Shown here piece after piece: positions 1-7,946 of a stretch of DNA of 64,000 nucleotides. Under the pieces are notes generated by a model. That model worked only from the letters and a program-made list of their open reading frames with translations. It did not search any database and was not told where the DNA came from. The DNA comes from Bradyrhizobium sp. CCBAU 51627 (lineage in GTDB: Bacteria > Pseudomonadota > Alphaproteobacteria > Rhizobiales > Xanthobacteraceae), in NCBI RefSeq assembly GCF_028128765.1, contig NZ_LBJG01000005.1, positions 434,001-498,000 of the forward strand, given 5' to 3'. How positions within the stretch are numbered: position 1 is the stretch's first letter; every line of letters starts with the position of its first letter. Made by a program: the position numbers and the translations under genes.

Positions 1-349
1 CCAGTGCGAACAGCAGCGCGAGGCCGATGCTCGGGATCGCCGTACCGACAGCGTAGATGAGGTTGTTGATCACAGCGCCGGTGAAGGCGGAGTCCGCCAG
101 CACCGCCGCGATGTTGTCCAGGCCGACGAAGCGAAGCGGCGCCTTCGGCGTGGCGCGCTGGTAAAGCGCATCGATGATCACGCGTCCCATCGCGCCATAG
201 GTGAACAGCGCGAGGAAGACGAGCGAGGGCAGGAGCAGCAGATAGGCCGGCAGCGACGCCTTGAAGCGGGCGGTGAACCGCCCCGCGATGTGAAGGCGCC
301 GCGGCGCTGAGGCCGCGACCGGCAGAGCCGCGGGTTCTGCGAGGCTCAT
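1..349 (-). CDS. Carbohydrate-type ABC transporter permease (N-terminal part, runs off the window)
   Basis: Inner-membrane permease of a MalF/UgpA-class importer. Only the first 116 residues are present; the rest lies before base 1. A cytoplasmic tail of about 30 residues is followed by a first membrane helix near residues 34-54 (contains LLLLPSLVFLALF), then a periplasmic segment with the family's typical FVGLDNI turn, and the start of a second helix. The ATG at 349-347 follows the phosphodiesterase stop by one base, so the two are co-transcribed and probably translationally coupled. Substrate cannot be read from this fragment; a phosphodiesterase partner makes a glycerophosphodiester or glycerol-phosphate importer plausible. 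Confidence 0.85.
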   Translation of the reverse strand, partial: MSLAEPAALPVAASAPRRLHIAGRFTARFKASLPAYLLLLPSLVFLALFTYGAMGRVIIDALYQRATPKAPLRFVGLDNIAAVLADSAFTGAVINNLIYAVGTAIPSIGLALLFAL

Positions 350-350
350 C

Positions 351-1202
351 TCACCGCGCCGCGAAGTTGAGCGCATAGTCGCGGCCGTCCATTCCCTCAG
401 GCGGATCGAAGGGGAAGCGCAGACTGGTGTCGAGGAAGTCGTGGCTGTGCACGACGAGGTTCTGATCGTCGATCAGCACCACGGCATAGGCCGGCGGCTC
501 ATGGCTCGCCAGATGATCGGTGGCAGCGGGATTGAGCTCGAACCAGACCTGGTGGTTGGTGCCGCGTAAGGTCGAGAACGGGATCTTGCCGTAGCTGCCG
601 AAGATCGGCCGGTGCACATGGCCGAAGAAGAGATGGCGAATGCGCGAACGGTAGGGTGCGATCACCTCGGCGAATTCGCCGCTTTGCTTCAGCGCGATCT
701 CGTCCATCGCGTGCACGCCGACCGGGAAAGGGGGATGGTGCATAAAGACGACGAAGGGCATGTCAGCTGGCGCGGCGGAAAGCGTCTTGGCCAGCCAATC
801 GAAGCGCCTGGTGCACATCTCGCCGGCATGGCTGGTCTCGTCCAGCGTGTCGAGGAAGACGAACAGGCCATGCTCGGTGGTGCGGGTGCCCTGCACGAAG
901 CCGTTGGGATCGCGCGGCGCGGCCTTCAGGCGGTCAAGACAGGCGACGCGGCGGTCGTGATTGCCGACCATGGCGATGTAAGGCATTTTCAGCGCGGACA
1001 TCGCCTCGGCGAAATTGCCATAGGATTCCGGCTCGCCCCAATGAGTGAGGTCGCCCGTCACGACCGCGAAGGCGGCATCCGCCTGGTGCTGGTTGATGTC
1101 GGCGATGGCGGCATCGAGGCGGGCGCGCGGGTCGAGCCCATAGAGCGTCAAGCCGGGATTCGCCAGATGCGTGTCGGTGATGTGAATGAATTTGAAGGGC
1201 AT
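351..1202 (-). CDS. Calcineurin-like metallophosphoesterase, GpdQ/CpdA-like
   Basis: Cytosolic dinuclear-metal phosphodiesterase of 283 residues. All family metal motifs are visible: DTH at 10-12, GDLTHWG near 50-56, GNHD near 80-83, HHPP in the middle and GHVHRP near 195. There is no signal peptide. The family includes glycerophosphodiesterase GpdQ and cAMP phosphodiesterase CpdA. The gene lies one base before an ABC permease of the sugar/glycerol-phosphate class, which favours hydrolysis of an imported phosphodiester (inference). It could equally be a general cyclic-nucleotide phosphodiesterase; sequence alone does not separate these. Confidence 0.85.
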   Translation of the reverse strand: MPFKFIHITDTHLANPGLTLYGLDPRARLDAAIADINQHQADAAFAVVTGDLTHWGEPESYGNFAEAMSALKMPYIAMVGNHDRRVACLDRLKAAPRDPNGFVQGTRTTEHGLFVFLDTLDETSHAGEMCTRRFDWLAKTLSAAPADMPFVVFMHHPPFPVGVHAMDEIALKQSGEFAEVIAPYRSRIRHLFFGHVHRPIFGSYGKIPFSTLRGTNHQVWFELNPAATDHLASHEPPAYAVVLIDDQNLVVHSHDFLDTSLRFPFDPPEGMDGRDYALNFAAR

Positions 1203-1525
1203 GGCGCGCTGTGTCGGGACGGTTGGAGGATGGGCGCCTCCGGCAAGACGGCGCTGACAGGCCGTTAGAGCGGGTATGTTTCAGTTTGATGACAACGGTT
1301 CCGCGTGCTCCGAATTCCAGAGGGGGCGCGGGCGACTGCGCGGCCGCATGCGCCGCAAAAAAAATCTTGAAAACAACCCCATGCACAGTAGCCAATCGTT
1401 GTCGCGACAATGGCTTACAGGTCGCTCGACGCGAGTTGACCCGTCGGGCAAAACAGGGGCATATTGCCAGCATCGGAAAATCCGTAGGGAGGCGGCGCCG
1501 GCGGCGCAGACTGACCGTTCCGGCG
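1203..1525. other. Intergenic stretch holding a dispersed repeat
   Basis: This 323-base gap lies upstream of the phosphodiesterase and downstream of the IclR gene (both minus strand). Open frames here lack a ribosome site and look like chance frames. The recognisable content is a two-box repeat at 1369-1463 that recurs at 39877-39997. A short A-run (1357-1364) precedes it. Confidence 0.6.
1369..1463 (+). repeat. Two-box dispersed repeat, copy 1
   Basis: Box 1 at 1369-1395 begins GAAAACAACCCCATGC and is identical over 27 bases to 39877-39903. Box 2 at 1436-1463 begins TTGACCCGTCGGGCAAAACA and differs at two positions from 39966-39992. The spacer between the boxes is 40 bases here and 62 in the other copy, and the spacers are not alike. 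Two conserved boxes with a free spacer suggest a bipartite element rather than a decayed gene. Confidence 0.8.
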
Positions 1526-2215
1526 TCAGCGCTCGTCGGCAGGCAGCAGACCGCTCAAGGCTTTGGCCTCGCAAGTCAGAACGTCGATGGCGGCCTTGCG
1601 CGCCTCTGCGTCGAAGCGGGTCCGGATCGCGGACACTGACAAAGCGCCGCGCAACTTGCCCTGGGCATCGATCACGGGGACTGCGGCAGCGGCGACCTCG
1701 GGATCGCGCTCGCCGATCGACACGTAGAAGCCGCGCTCGCGGATTTTCCTGGTTTCTGTCGAAGCGGGACCGCGATAGGCAGAGAGCACCCGACCGGCGG
1801 CGCCACGATCGATCGGCAATCGCTGGCCCTCGTCGAGATGATGCCGTACGGAGCGCGGGGAGTTGACCCGGTAGAGGCAGATGCGCTCTTCGCCGTCGGC
1901 AATGTAGAACGAGGCCGTCTCGCCGGTCGCTTCGACCAGGCGATGCAGCGCCGGCCTCACGAGGTCGCCGAGATCAAGGCCGCGCTGATAGAGCGCACCG
2001 AGGCGCCAGAGTTCTGGTCCGGGGCGGAACAGCCGGTCTGCGCCGCGGACAAGAAAGCCGTCGCTCTCCAGCGACGCGGCGAGGCGAAGCACCGTGCTCT
2101 TATAGAGATCGGTCGCCTCGGCAATCTCGGTCAGCGTCATGGCGCCGCGCTCCGGCCCAAACGCCTTGAGGATCGCCAGCGCCCGCGCCACCGCATCGAC
2201 GCCTGTCTTGGTCAT
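1526..2215 (-). CDS. IclR-family transcriptional regulator
   Basis: DNA-binding repressor/activator of about 229 residues. An N-terminal winged helix-turn-helix (residues about 1-65, with TLTEIAEATDLYKSTVLRL) is followed by an IclR ligand-binding GAF-like domain ending at about 225. I place the start at the ATG at 2215-2213 (MTKTGVDAV) because AGGAG lies 7 bases before it; a longer frame to 2245 adds ten residues that do not fit the family. It is divergent from the ABC/CoA-transferase operon at 2378, and IclR regulators usually control the adjacent catabolic genes. Palindromes built on TAGAAC lie in the shared control region. Confidence 0.9.
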   Translation of the reverse strand: MTKTGVDAVARALAILKAFGPERGAMTLTEIAEATDLYKSTVLRLAASLESDGFLVRGADRLFRPGPELWRLGALYQRGLDLGDLVRPALHRLVEATGETASFYIADGEERICLYRVNSPRSVRHHLDEGQRLPIDRGAAGRVLSAYRGPASTETRKIRERGFYVSIGERDPEVAAAAVPVIDAQGKLRGALSVSAIRTRFDAEARKAAIDVLTCEAKALSGLLPADER

Positions 2216-2225
2216 TTTCAGCTCC

Positions 2226-2244
2226 TGTTCTGTCAGATAGAACA
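2226..2244. promoter_or_regulatory. Candidate IclR operator, iclR-proximal
   Basis: Inverted repeat TGTTCT-N7-AGAACA just upstream of the regulator's ribosome site. The half-site TAGAAC (2238-2243) recurs in the second palindrome at 2352-2365. Position fits autoregulation; binding is inferred. Confidence 0.4.
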
Positions 2245-2351
2245 AATATCACGAGCGTATCAATGGGTCGATAAAATAGCTGATATGCAGGTTCTGTTTG
2301 ACGAAATTAATTTGACTCGGATGGCGCGTCCGGTTTACGAGTTTTGAATAA

Positions 2352-2365
2352 TAGAACTGGTTCTA
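2352..2365. promoter_or_regulatory. Candidate IclR operator, operon-proximal
   Basis: Perfect palindrome TAGAAC-TG-GTTCTA, ending 12 bases before the ATG of the ABC ATPase gene. It shares half-sites with 2226-2244 but in the opposite arrangement. Overlap with the leader suggests repression of the operon. Confidence 0.45.
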
Positions 2366-2377
2366 CGGAGCGAAACA

Positions 2378-3169
2378 ATGGAAGGGCAGCCGGCCTTGGC
2401 CGTCGATTTGCGCGACGTCATGATCCGCTTCGGCGATTTCACCGCCGTCAAAAGCATGAACCTCCAGGTCGGCGAGGCCGAGTTCGTCGCAGTGGTCGGG
2501 CCGACCGGCTGTGGCAAGTCGACCATTCTCAACACCGTCACAGGATTGCTGAAGCCAGCCGCCGGGGATGTCAGCGTCTTCGGCAAGCCGCTCACAGGCC
2601 TGAACGACCAGTCCGGCTACATGCTCCAGCAGGAGGGCCTGCTGCCGTGGAAGACCGCGCAGGACAATGTCGGGCTCGGCCTCGTGTTTCAGGGCAAACC
2701 AGTCGAAGAGGCGCGGGCGCAGGCTCGGCCCTGGCTCGCCAAGGTTGGCCTGAAGGGTTTTGAGGAGCGCTATCCGCATCAGCTGTCGGGCGGCCAGCGC
2801 AAGCGTGTGGCGATGGCCCAGACCCTGATCATGGAGCCGAGGATCGTTTTGATGGACGAGCCGTTCTCGGCGCTCGACGTGCACACCCGCCGGCTGATGC
2901 ACCGCATTCTGCTCGATCTCTGGCAGGCAGAGCGGCGCTCCCTGATCTTCATCACCCACGATCTCGACGAGGCGATCACGCTCGCTGACCGTGTCGTGGT
3001 GATGTCGGCTGGGCCGGGCAGCCGCATGGTCGGCGACGTCCCGATTACGCTGCCACGCCCGCGCGACGTATCGGCGCTCCAGACCACCGATGAATTCGTC
3101 GCACTCTATCGTCAAATCTGGTCGCTGCTCGGCGCCGAAGTGGAGAAGAGCTATGCCGCGCAAGGGTAA
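2378..3169 (+). CDS. ABC transporter ATP-binding protein, NitT/TauT (SsuB/TauB-like) type
   Basis: Cytoplasmic ATPase of 263 residues that powers an importer with the next two gene products. Walker A is GPTGCGKST (about residues 46-54), the Q-loop lies in YMLQQEGLLPWKT, the signature is LSGGQRKRV, Walker B is IVLMDEPF and the switch histidine is in FITHDLDEA. LLPWKT after the Q-loop is typical of the nitrate/sulfonate/taurine group. The start ATG has CGGAG 7-11 bases upstream. First gene of the operon 2378-7946. Confidence 0.93.
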   Translation: MEGQPALAVDLRDVMIRFGDFTAVKSMNLQVGEAEFVAVVGPTGCGKSTILNTVTGLLKPAAGDVSVFGKPLTGLNDQSGYMLQQEGLLPWKTAQDNVGLGLVFQGKPVEEARAQARPWLAKVGLKGFEERYPHQLSGGQRKRVAMAQTLIMEPRIVLMDEPFSALDVHTRRLMHRILLDLWQAERRSLIFITHDLDEAITLADRVVVMSAGPGSRMVGDVPITLPRPRDVSALQTTDEFVALYRQIWSLLGAEVEKSYAAQG

Positions 3170-3926
3170 GGTCGTTCTCGTTCAGGTCGCCATCGTGCTG
3201 AGCTTGCTCCTGGCCTGGGAAGCCGGCGTGCGGACAGGACTGATCGACCCGTTCTTCTTTCCGGCGCCATCGGCGCTGGTGGCGCGGATCGGCGAATGGA
3301 TGTCGACCGCAGATTTCTGGTCCGACGTAGGCGTCACGTTGCTGGAGACGATCCTGTCCTTCGTGGCGGGGATCGCGATCGGCACCACGCTTGGGATATG
3401 GCTCGGCCTGAGCCCGTTTGCGGCCGAGGTCGTGCAGCCCTTCATCAAGATGTTCAACGCCATCCCGCGCATTCTGCTTGGACCAATCTTCGTGATCTGG
3501 TTCGGCCTCGGCCTGACCTCGAAGGTGGCGCTGGGCGTCACGCTGGTGCTGTTCGTCGCCTTCTTCAACACGTTCCAGGGCGTGCGCGAGGTTAACCCGG
3601 TGGTGCTCGCCAATGCCCGCCTGCTGCGCGCATCCAAATGGTCTTTGCTGCGCCATGTCTACCTGCCGTCGGCCACGACCTGGATCTTGTCGAGCTTGCG
3701 GGTCTCCGTGGGCATGGCCGTGATGGGCGCGGTGGTCGCCGAGTATCTCGGCTCGTCCGCCGGGCTCGGTCACCTGATCGCCCAGGCCGAGGGCGTGCTC
3801 GATGCCGCCGGTGTATTCGCGGGCATCATCGTGCTGTCCGCTTTCGTCGTCGCCCTCGATGCGCTGGTCGATCGCGCCGAGAAACGGCTGCTAGTGTGGC
3901 GTCCGGCCCCGGCCCACGAAGTCTGA
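3153..3926 (+). CDS. ABC transporter permease, SsuC/TauC-like
   Basis: Inner-membrane permease of 257 residues with about six hydrophobic helices and the BPD_transp_1 coupling loop (EVNPVVLANARLLRAS, about residues 150-165). I use the ATG at 3153 (MPRKGK), which has GGAGAAGAG upstream and overlaps the ATPase gene by 17 bases; a longer frame to 3090 adds 21 unlikely residues. It pairs with the upstream ATPase and the downstream NMT1-like binding protein as one import system. Confidence 0.92.
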   Translation: MPRKGKVVLVQVAIVLSLLLAWEAGVRTGLIDPFFFPAPSALVARIGEWMSTADFWSDVGVTLLETILSFVAGIAIGTTLGIWLGLSPFAAEVVQPFIKMFNAIPRILLGPIFVIWFGLGLTSKVALGVTLVLFVAFFNTFQGVREVNPVVLANARLLRASKWSLLRHVYLPSATTWILSSLRVSVGMAVMGAVVAEYLGSSAGLGHLIAQAEGVLDAAGVFAGIIVLSAFVVALDALVDRAEKRLLVWRPAPAHEV

Positions 3927-3956
3927 TTGAACAACAAGATAATCATGGAGGTTCGC

Positions 3957-4979
3957 ATGCGCGTCTTCACCCGGCTGATCCTGGCCATATCGGCGATCTG
4001 TCTTTCCGTCCTGTCTGCGCAGGCCGGCGAACCCGAAAAGACGAGGCTCAAGGTCGCCGTCGGCTCCCAGATCCTCAACTACATGCCACTCGAACTCGGC
4101 GTGAAGCTCGGCATGTTCAAGGAGGAGGGGCTCGATGTCACCGTCGAGAATTTCCAGGCCGGCGGCTCGAAGGCACTCCAGGCGCTGATTGGCGGTTCCG
4201 TCGACGGCACCGTCGGCTTCTACGACCACACGATCCAGATGCGGGCGCAAGGCAAGGAGATCTCCTGCGTATTCCTGCTCAACGACATTCCAGGCGTCCT
4301 GCTTGGCGTACGCAACGATCTCGCCGACAAGGTCAAGACCGGAGCTGACCTGAAGGGGCTCAAGCTCGGCATTACCGCGCCCGGCTCGTCGACAGACACC
4401 ATGGCGCGCTACTACATCAAGAAGGCCGGGCTCGGGCCGCGCGATGTCAACATTATCGCGGTCGGCAGCGGCGCGCCGGGCATGGTTGCGCTCGAAGCCA
4501 AGAACATCGACGCGCTCGTCTATTTCGATCCGGTCGCGACGCTCTTGGCACGCAACGGCTCCGCGACGCCGCTGTTCGACGCGCGCACGATCGAGGGCTC
4601 AAAGCAGGCCTTCGGCGGCATCTATCCGACAGCCTGCCTCTATCTCCAGCAGTCGTTCATCGACAAGAATCCGGAGACCGTGCAGCGTCTCGTCAACGCG
4701 CTTCTGAAGACGCACCGCTGGATCAACTCGGTCCCGACCGAGCAGCTCGTCGATGCGATCCCCGCCGGCTACAAGACCGACAATCGCGACGTGAACATCG
4801 AAATCCTGAAGGCCTCGAAGGCGCTGTTCTCGCAGACCGGCCAGATGGACGTCGAAGCCGCCAAGGTCCCGCTCGCAGTCCTGAGCGACTACGATCCCAA
4901 GATCGCGGCCGCCAAGATCGACCTCACCAAGACCTTCACCAACCGCTTCGCCGAGCGCGCTGCCGAGCAACTGAAGTAA
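3957..4979 (+). CDS. ABC transporter substrate-binding protein, NMT1/THI5-like (NitT/TauT family)
   Basis: Periplasmic binding protein of about 340 residues. A Sec signal peptide occupies about residues 1-24 (ILAISAICLSVLSAQAG). The mature part shows family landmarks: MPLELGVKLGMFKEEGLDV, GGSKALQALIGGSVDG and LKGLKLGITAPGS. I choose the ATG at 3957 because GGAG lies 6 bases before it; a TTG at 3927 would directly follow the permease stop. Family members bind sulfonates, nitrate, aromatic acids or pyrimidine precursors, so the ligand is open. Downstream enzymes suggest a carboxylic acid or lactone. Confidence 0.9.
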   Translation: MRVFTRLILAISAICLSVLSAQAGEPEKTRLKVAVGSQILNYMPLELGVKLGMFKEEGLDVTVENFQAGGSKALQALIGGSVDGTVGFYDHTIQMRAQGKEISCVFLLNDIPGVLLGVRNDLADKVKTGADLKGLKLGITAPGSSTDTMARYYIKKAGLGPRDVNIIAVGSGAPGMVALEAKNIDALVYFDPVATLLARNGSATPLFDARTIEGSKQAFGGIYPTACLYLQQSFIDKNPETVQRLVNALLKTHRWINSVPTEQLVDAIPAGYKTDNRDVNIEILKASKALFSQTGQMDVEAAKVPLAVLSDYDPKIAAAKIDLTKTFTNRFAERAAEQLK

Positions 4980-4991
4980 GGGGCCAACGGA

Positions 4992-6236
4992 ATGTCCTTG
5001 CCGCTCACCGGCATCCGCGTCCTCGACCTGTCCAACGTGCTGGCGGGTCCGTTCTGCGGCTACCACCTCTCGCGCCTCGGCGCCGAGGTGATCAAGATCG
5101 AGAAACCTGATGGCGGCGACCTGGCGCGACGCCTCGGCGCCGATCCGACGCAGGCGGAGCGGCTCCAGGGCCTGTCCTTCGTCGCCGTCAACGCCGGCAA
5201 GCAGTCGGTTGCGCTCGATCTGAAGTCGGAGGCGGGGAGGGAGGTGTTCCTGCGCTTCGTCGCCAAGGCAGACGTCGTTCTGGAGAATTTTCGACCCAAG
5301 GTGATGGAGCGGCTCGGCCTCGGTTACGAAGTGCTGAGCCGGCACAATCCACGGCTGGTCTATTGCGCGATCTCGGGCTTCGGCCAGACCGGGCCATGGG
5401 CGAAGCGGCCGGCCTATGACCAGATCGTGCAGGGTCTGTCGGGTGCGATGAGCTTGACGGGCGATGCGCAGTCCGCCCCGCTGCGCACGGGATTTCCGAT
5501 CTCCGATACCATCGCCGGACTGACCGCGGCCTTTGCCATCAGTTCCGCGCTGGTCGATCAGCGGCAAACCGGCCGCGGCCACTTCATCGACGTGTCACTG
5601 CTGGAGGCCACCGTTGCCGCGATGGGCTGGGTTGTTTCCAACCACCTCAACGCCGACGTCGAACCGGAGCCGATGGGCAACGAGAATTTCACCGCCGCGC
5701 CCTCCGGCACGTTCAGGACCGCGACGGGGCCGCTCAACATCGCAGCCAACGAGCAGAAGCAGTTTCAGACTTTGTGCGATCTGGTCGGCCGGCCCGAGCT
5801 CGCGACCGATCCACGCTTCGCCAGACGCGAGACGCGTAAGGCCAACCGCGCAGCCCTGAACGTAGCGCTGAACGATGCGCTGGGCGCGAAGGCGGCGGAG
5901 GATTGGGAGCGCGAGCTTAACGCGGTCGGCGTGCCGGCAGGCTGCGTGCTGACGGTGCCGCAAATCCTTACTCAGCCGCAGTTGCTCGAGCGTCGATTTG
6001 TCGAAGCATTGCCGGCAGAGCGGGACGACGGAAAACCGCTGCGGATCACGCGGCCGGGCTTCCGGCTCGACGAGGACTTTCCGGTGCCGACGTTGCCGCC
6101 CGAGCTCGGCGCCGACACCAAACGCTGGCTGGCGCAACTCGGCTACTCCGCGGCGGCCATCGCCCAGCTCGTGGCGAGCGGAGCGGTTGCTGGAAAGAAG
6201 GTAGAGCAAGCCACTGGGGGGCACCATGAGCGATGA
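4992..6236 (+). CDS. Class III CoA-transferase (CaiB/BaiF family)
   Basis: Transfers CoA between carboxylic acids through an aspartyl-CoA intermediate; 414 residues, the usual size. Landmarks are LPLTGIRVLDLSNVLAGPF at the N-terminus, GAEVIKIEKPDGGD, KADVVLENFRPKVMERLGL, ISGFGQTGPWAKRPAYDQ and the segment around TGFPISDTIAGLTAAF that follows the catalytic region. It lies 12 bases after the binding-protein gene and overlaps the lyase gene by 11 bases. It would activate the imported acid for cleavage by the next enzyme (inference). Confidence 0.92.
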   Translation: MSLPLTGIRVLDLSNVLAGPFCGYHLSRLGAEVIKIEKPDGGDLARRLGADPTQAERLQGLSFVAVNAGKQSVALDLKSEAGREVFLRFVAKADVVLENFRPKVMERLGLGYEVLSRHNPRLVYCAISGFGQTGPWAKRPAYDQIVQGLSGAMSLTGDAQSAPLRTGFPISDTIAGLTAAFAISSALVDQRQTGRGHFIDVSLLEATVAAMGWVVSNHLNADVEPEPMGNENFTAAPSGTFRTATGPLNIAANEQKQFQTLCDLVGRPELATDPRFARRETRKANRAALNVALNDALGAKAAEDWERELNAVGVPAGCVLTVPQILTQPQLLERRFVEALPAERDDGKPLRITRPGFRLDEDFPVPTLPPELGADTKRWLAQLGYSAAAIAQLVASGAVAGKKVEQATGGHHER

Positions 6237-7056
6237 AACCGCACTGCGGGATGCGGCCGCGCAATGGTGGCGAACGTCGATCTGCGATATTGGCCCCGGG
6301 CGCATTGCCTATCGGGGCTATCCGATCCAGGACCTGATCGGCCGGATTTCGTTTCCGGCGATGATCTGGCTGCTGCTGCGCGGGGAGCTGCCAACGGCGG
6401 TGCAGGAGCGGCTGCTGCAAGCTGCGCTGGTCGCCTCCGTCGACCATGGCCCGCATGCCCCGTCGATTGCGATCGCCCAGATGGCGGTGAGCTGCGGCCT
6501 GCCGCTCAATGGCGCGATGGCCTCCGCCATCAACACGCTCGACGACGTCCATGGCGGCGCCGGCGAGCAGGCGGTCGAGCTTTATGACGACGTGTTGCGG
6601 CGAAGCGAAACTGAGGAGATCGATGCAGCGGCTGGCGCGGCCATTGACCATTTCACCGCGACCCGTAGCAAGTACCTGCCGGGCTTCGGCCACCGCTTTC
6701 ACTCGGTCGACCCGCGTGCCGCGCCGTTGCTCGCACTGGTGGATGCGGCAGCGAATGAGGGCAGCATTGGTGGTCGCTATGCTGCAGCCGCGCGCGCGAT
6801 CGAGCGCGTGATGCAGGCGCGCAAGGGCAAGCTGATCCCGATGAACATCGACGGCGCCTCCGCGGTCATCTATGGCGAGCTCGGCTTTGCGCCGCCGCTG
6901 GCGCGAGGCGTCTTCTGCCTGTCGCGCGCAGTCGGCATTCTCGCGCATGCCTGGGAGCAGACCGGGCGTAAGGACCGCAACAAGGGGCCGATGCCGAAGC
7001 AGTTCGCCTACAAATATGAGGGCCAGCCGCACCGCGCGCTCGGCGAACGGCCATGA
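6226..7056 (+). CDS. Citryl-CoA lyase / citrate-synthase-like protein
   Basis: Citrate-synthase fold protein of 276 residues, shorter than true citrate synthase (about 430), as in stand-alone citryl-CoA lyases. The catalytic triad positions appear kept: histidine in DDVHGGAG, histidine in GFGHRFH and aspartate in MNIDGASA. Known relatives cleave citryl-CoA or similar 3-hydroxy-3-carboxyacyl-CoAs to acetyl-CoA plus an oxo acid. Tight linkage to a CoA-transferase gives a transferase/lyase pair, the logic of citramalate and citrate cleavage pathways. The true substrate is unknown. Confidence 0.85.
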   Translation: MSDETALRDAAAQWWRTSICDIGPGRIAYRGYPIQDLIGRISFPAMIWLLLRGELPTAVQERLLQAALVASVDHGPHAPSIAIAQMAVSCGLPLNGAMASAINTLDDVHGGAGEQAVELYDDVLRRSETEEIDAAAGAAIDHFTATRSKYLPGFGHRFHSVDPRAAPLLALVDAAANEGSIGGRYAAAARAIERVMQARKGKLIPMNIDGASAVIYGELGFAPPLARGVFCLSRAVGILAHAWEQTGRKDRNKGPMPKQFAYKYEGQPHRALGERP

Positions 7057-7946
7057 TGTATCTCGACACGCCGCCGCGGCGGCTTGAGACCAGCGTGTTC
7101 TCGGCGATGCCGCCGGAATTTCGTCGCACCGGCGTTCGCTCGGACTGGGCCGATGCCAACCGCGGCGGCCGTCCCGTCGACAGTTTCATCGAGGGGCCGG
7201 CCTACGATGCGAATGGCAATCTGTACGTCGTCGACATTCCGTTCGGCCGCATCTTCCGGATCGCGCCTGAGGGGACATGGTCTCTGATCATGGAATATCG
7301 GGGATGGCCGAACGGCCTGAAGATGGCGCCGGACGGCCGCATTCTCGTGGCCGATTACATGAACGGCATCATGGAGCTCGATCCCGGGCGCGGCACGATC
7401 AGGCCAATCCTGGCGCATCGCAACTCGGAGTCCTTCAAAGGCTGCAACGACCTGCACATCGCGTCGAACGGCGATGTCTATTTCACCGATCAGGGCCAGA
7501 CTGGACTGCATGATCCGAGCGGTCGGGTGTTCCGCCTGCGCGCCGACGGACGTCTCGACTGCCTGATCGCCAATGGGCCGAGCCCGAATGGTCTGGTACT
7601 GAATCCGGACGAGACGGTGCTGTTCGTGGCGATGACGCGCGACAACAGCGTCTGGCGTGTGCCGCTAATGCATGACGGCGGCGTCGCTAAGGTCGGGCGG
7701 TTCTGCTCGTTCTTCGGCACCAGCGGACCGGACGGGTTGACGATGGACCGCCAGGAACGATTGTTCGTCGCACACGCATCGCTCGGCCACGTGTTTGTCA
7801 TGGCGCCGAATGGTGAGTGCATCGCGCGGATCAAGTCCTGCGCCGGATCGACCTGCACGAACCTCGCGCTGGGCCGGACGGGCGAGACGCTGATGATCAC
7901 GGAATCGTCGAGCGGGTCAGTCCTGAGTGCCGATCTCGATTTTTGA
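7053..7946 (+). CDS. SMP-30/gluconolactonase-family lactonase
   Basis: Six-bladed beta-propeller hydrolase of 297 residues. Metal-site landmarks of the family are visible: glutamate in FIEGPAYD, asparagine in GCNDLHIA and SPNGLVLNPDE, aspartate in GPDGLTMD. No signal peptide, so cytosolic. It overlaps the lyase gene by 4 bases (ATGA). A lactonase in an operon with a CoA-transferase and a citryl-CoA-lyase-like enzyme suggests ring opening of a lactone before activation. Its stop codon abuts the stop of the convergent selO gene with no gap (TGATCA). Confidence 0.88.
   Translation: MMYLDTPPRRLETSVFSAMPPEFRRTGVRSDWADANRGGRPVDSFIEGPAYDANGNLYVVDIPFGRIFRIAPEGTWSLIMEYRGWPNGLKMAPDGRILVADYMNGIMELDPGRGTIRPILAHRNSESFKGCNDLHIASNGDVYFTDQGQTGLHDPSGRVFRLRADGRLDCLIANGPSPNGLVLNPDETVLFVAMTRDNSVWRVPLMHDGGVAKVGRFCSFFGTSGPDGLTMDRQERLFVAHASLGHVFVMAPNGECIARIKSCAGSTCTNLALGRTGETLMITESSSGSVLSADLDF

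Noticed and set aside
1436..1451. TTGA-N8-GCAA in the dispersed repeat as an FNR/FixK-type box
   Set aside because: The spacer is 8 rather than 6 and the motif is part of a repeat box not placed before a start codon.
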